15,078 bases of DNA from Candidatus Dadabacteria bacterium (GTDB lineage Bacteria > Desulfobacterota_D > UBA1144 > Nemesobacterales > UBA2774), in assembly GCA_020027805.1 (NCBI GenBank), contig JAHKKQ010000037.1, forward strand, positions 1-15,078. Reading direction: 5' to 3'. Position 1 is the stretch's first letter, and each line of letters opens with the position of its first letter. Made by a program: the position numbers and the translations under genes. This document shows, piece by piece, positions 14,774 to 15,078 of the stretch. The notes beneath the pieces were generated by a model, which saw only the letters and a program-made list of their open reading frames with translations, did no database searches and was not told the DNA's origin.

Positions 14774-15078
14774 TCAGAAGAACGCTTCTATAGCCTTTTC
14801 AACGGAATCGACGCCGATAAGGGCAATAGAATTATCCCCGGACTTCAATCTGTCAAGGTTGATCCTGGGGAGCACGCACCTGGCAAATCCCAGCTTCATC
14901 GCTTCGTTGAGCCTCAGGTCCGCCTGCGACACCCCCCTTATCTCCCCCGCGAGCCCTACCTCGCCAAAAACGACTGTGTCAGGCGCAACCGGTCGATTGA
15001 GGAAGCTCGATACGAGTGCGATGGAGATCGCGAGGTCTATCGCCGGCTCTTCTATCTTAACCCCTCCCGCGACGTTCA
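14774..15078 (-). CDS. radA: DNA repair protein RadA, C-terminal part (5' end beyond window)
   Basis: RadA (Sms) is a RecA-like ATPase with a Lon-protease-like C-terminal domain that drives branch migration during recombinational repair. Only the last 100 codons are visible, ending in TGA at 14774. They include NVAGGVKIEEPAIDLAISIA, FGEVGLAGEIRGVSQADLRL and EAMKLGFARCVLP, all characteristic of the RadA Lon-like domain (NVxGG...EPAxDLA...FGEVGLxGEIR). The zinc finger, Walker motifs and KNRFG motif would lie outside the window. The murI start follows after 36 bp. Confidence 0.93.
   Translation of the reverse strand, partial: NVAGGVKIEEPAIDLAISIALVSSFLNRPVAPDTVVFGEVGLAGEIRGVSQADLRLNEAMKLGFARCVLPRINLDRLKSGDNSIALIGVDSVEKAIEAFF

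Overview
The window reads as a stretch of ordinary chromosome from a Gram-negative (diderm) bacterium with moderately GC-rich genes and AT-richer gaps. Evidence for an outer membrane is a lipoprotein murein transglycosylase and a TamB-type envelope protein. The mix of a Gly/Lys-type phosphofructokinase, a B12-dependent epoxyqueuosine reductase and a stand-alone electron transfer flavoprotein would suit a Desulfobacterota/deltaproteobacterial-like or a related uncultivated lineage. That placement is inference only. I saw no phage, transposon, CRISPR, rRNA or tRNA signal.

Left part (1-4538, all minus strand): the 5' 767 codons of an MltD-like lytic transglycosylase lipoprotein with six visible LysM repeats, running off the left edge; then a phosphofructokinase; then a rhomboid intramembrane protease. 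Gaps of 188 and 86 bp carry dyads and promoter-like boxes, so these look like separate or loosely coupled transcription units rather than a tight operon.

Middle (4642-6863, plus strand): a KdsC-like HAD protein that has lost its catalytic residues, queG (tRNA queuosine synthesis), and a small NTF2/SnoaL-like protein. Facing it on the minus strand (6879-11723) are a very large tamB gene and, upstream of it, an EamA-family drug/metabolite transporter.

Right part (12057-15078): etfB-etfA on the plus strand, preceded by a 333-bp gap that is the most structured non-coding stretch in the window. It holds a perfect-consensus sigma70-type promoter embedded in dyads, and a duplicated ribosome-binding-site block. 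Convergent to etfA are murI (glutamate racemase) and the 3' end of radA, probably co-transcribed.

Functionally the window is mainly envelope upkeep (murein turnover, racemase, TamB, rhomboid) plus central metabolism (PFK, ETF), tRNA modification and DNA repair. I did not find a new multi-gene system. The observations most worth following are the catalytically dead KdsC-like protein, the duplicated leader element upstream of etfB, and the mixed phosphoryl-donor signature of the phosphofructokinase.
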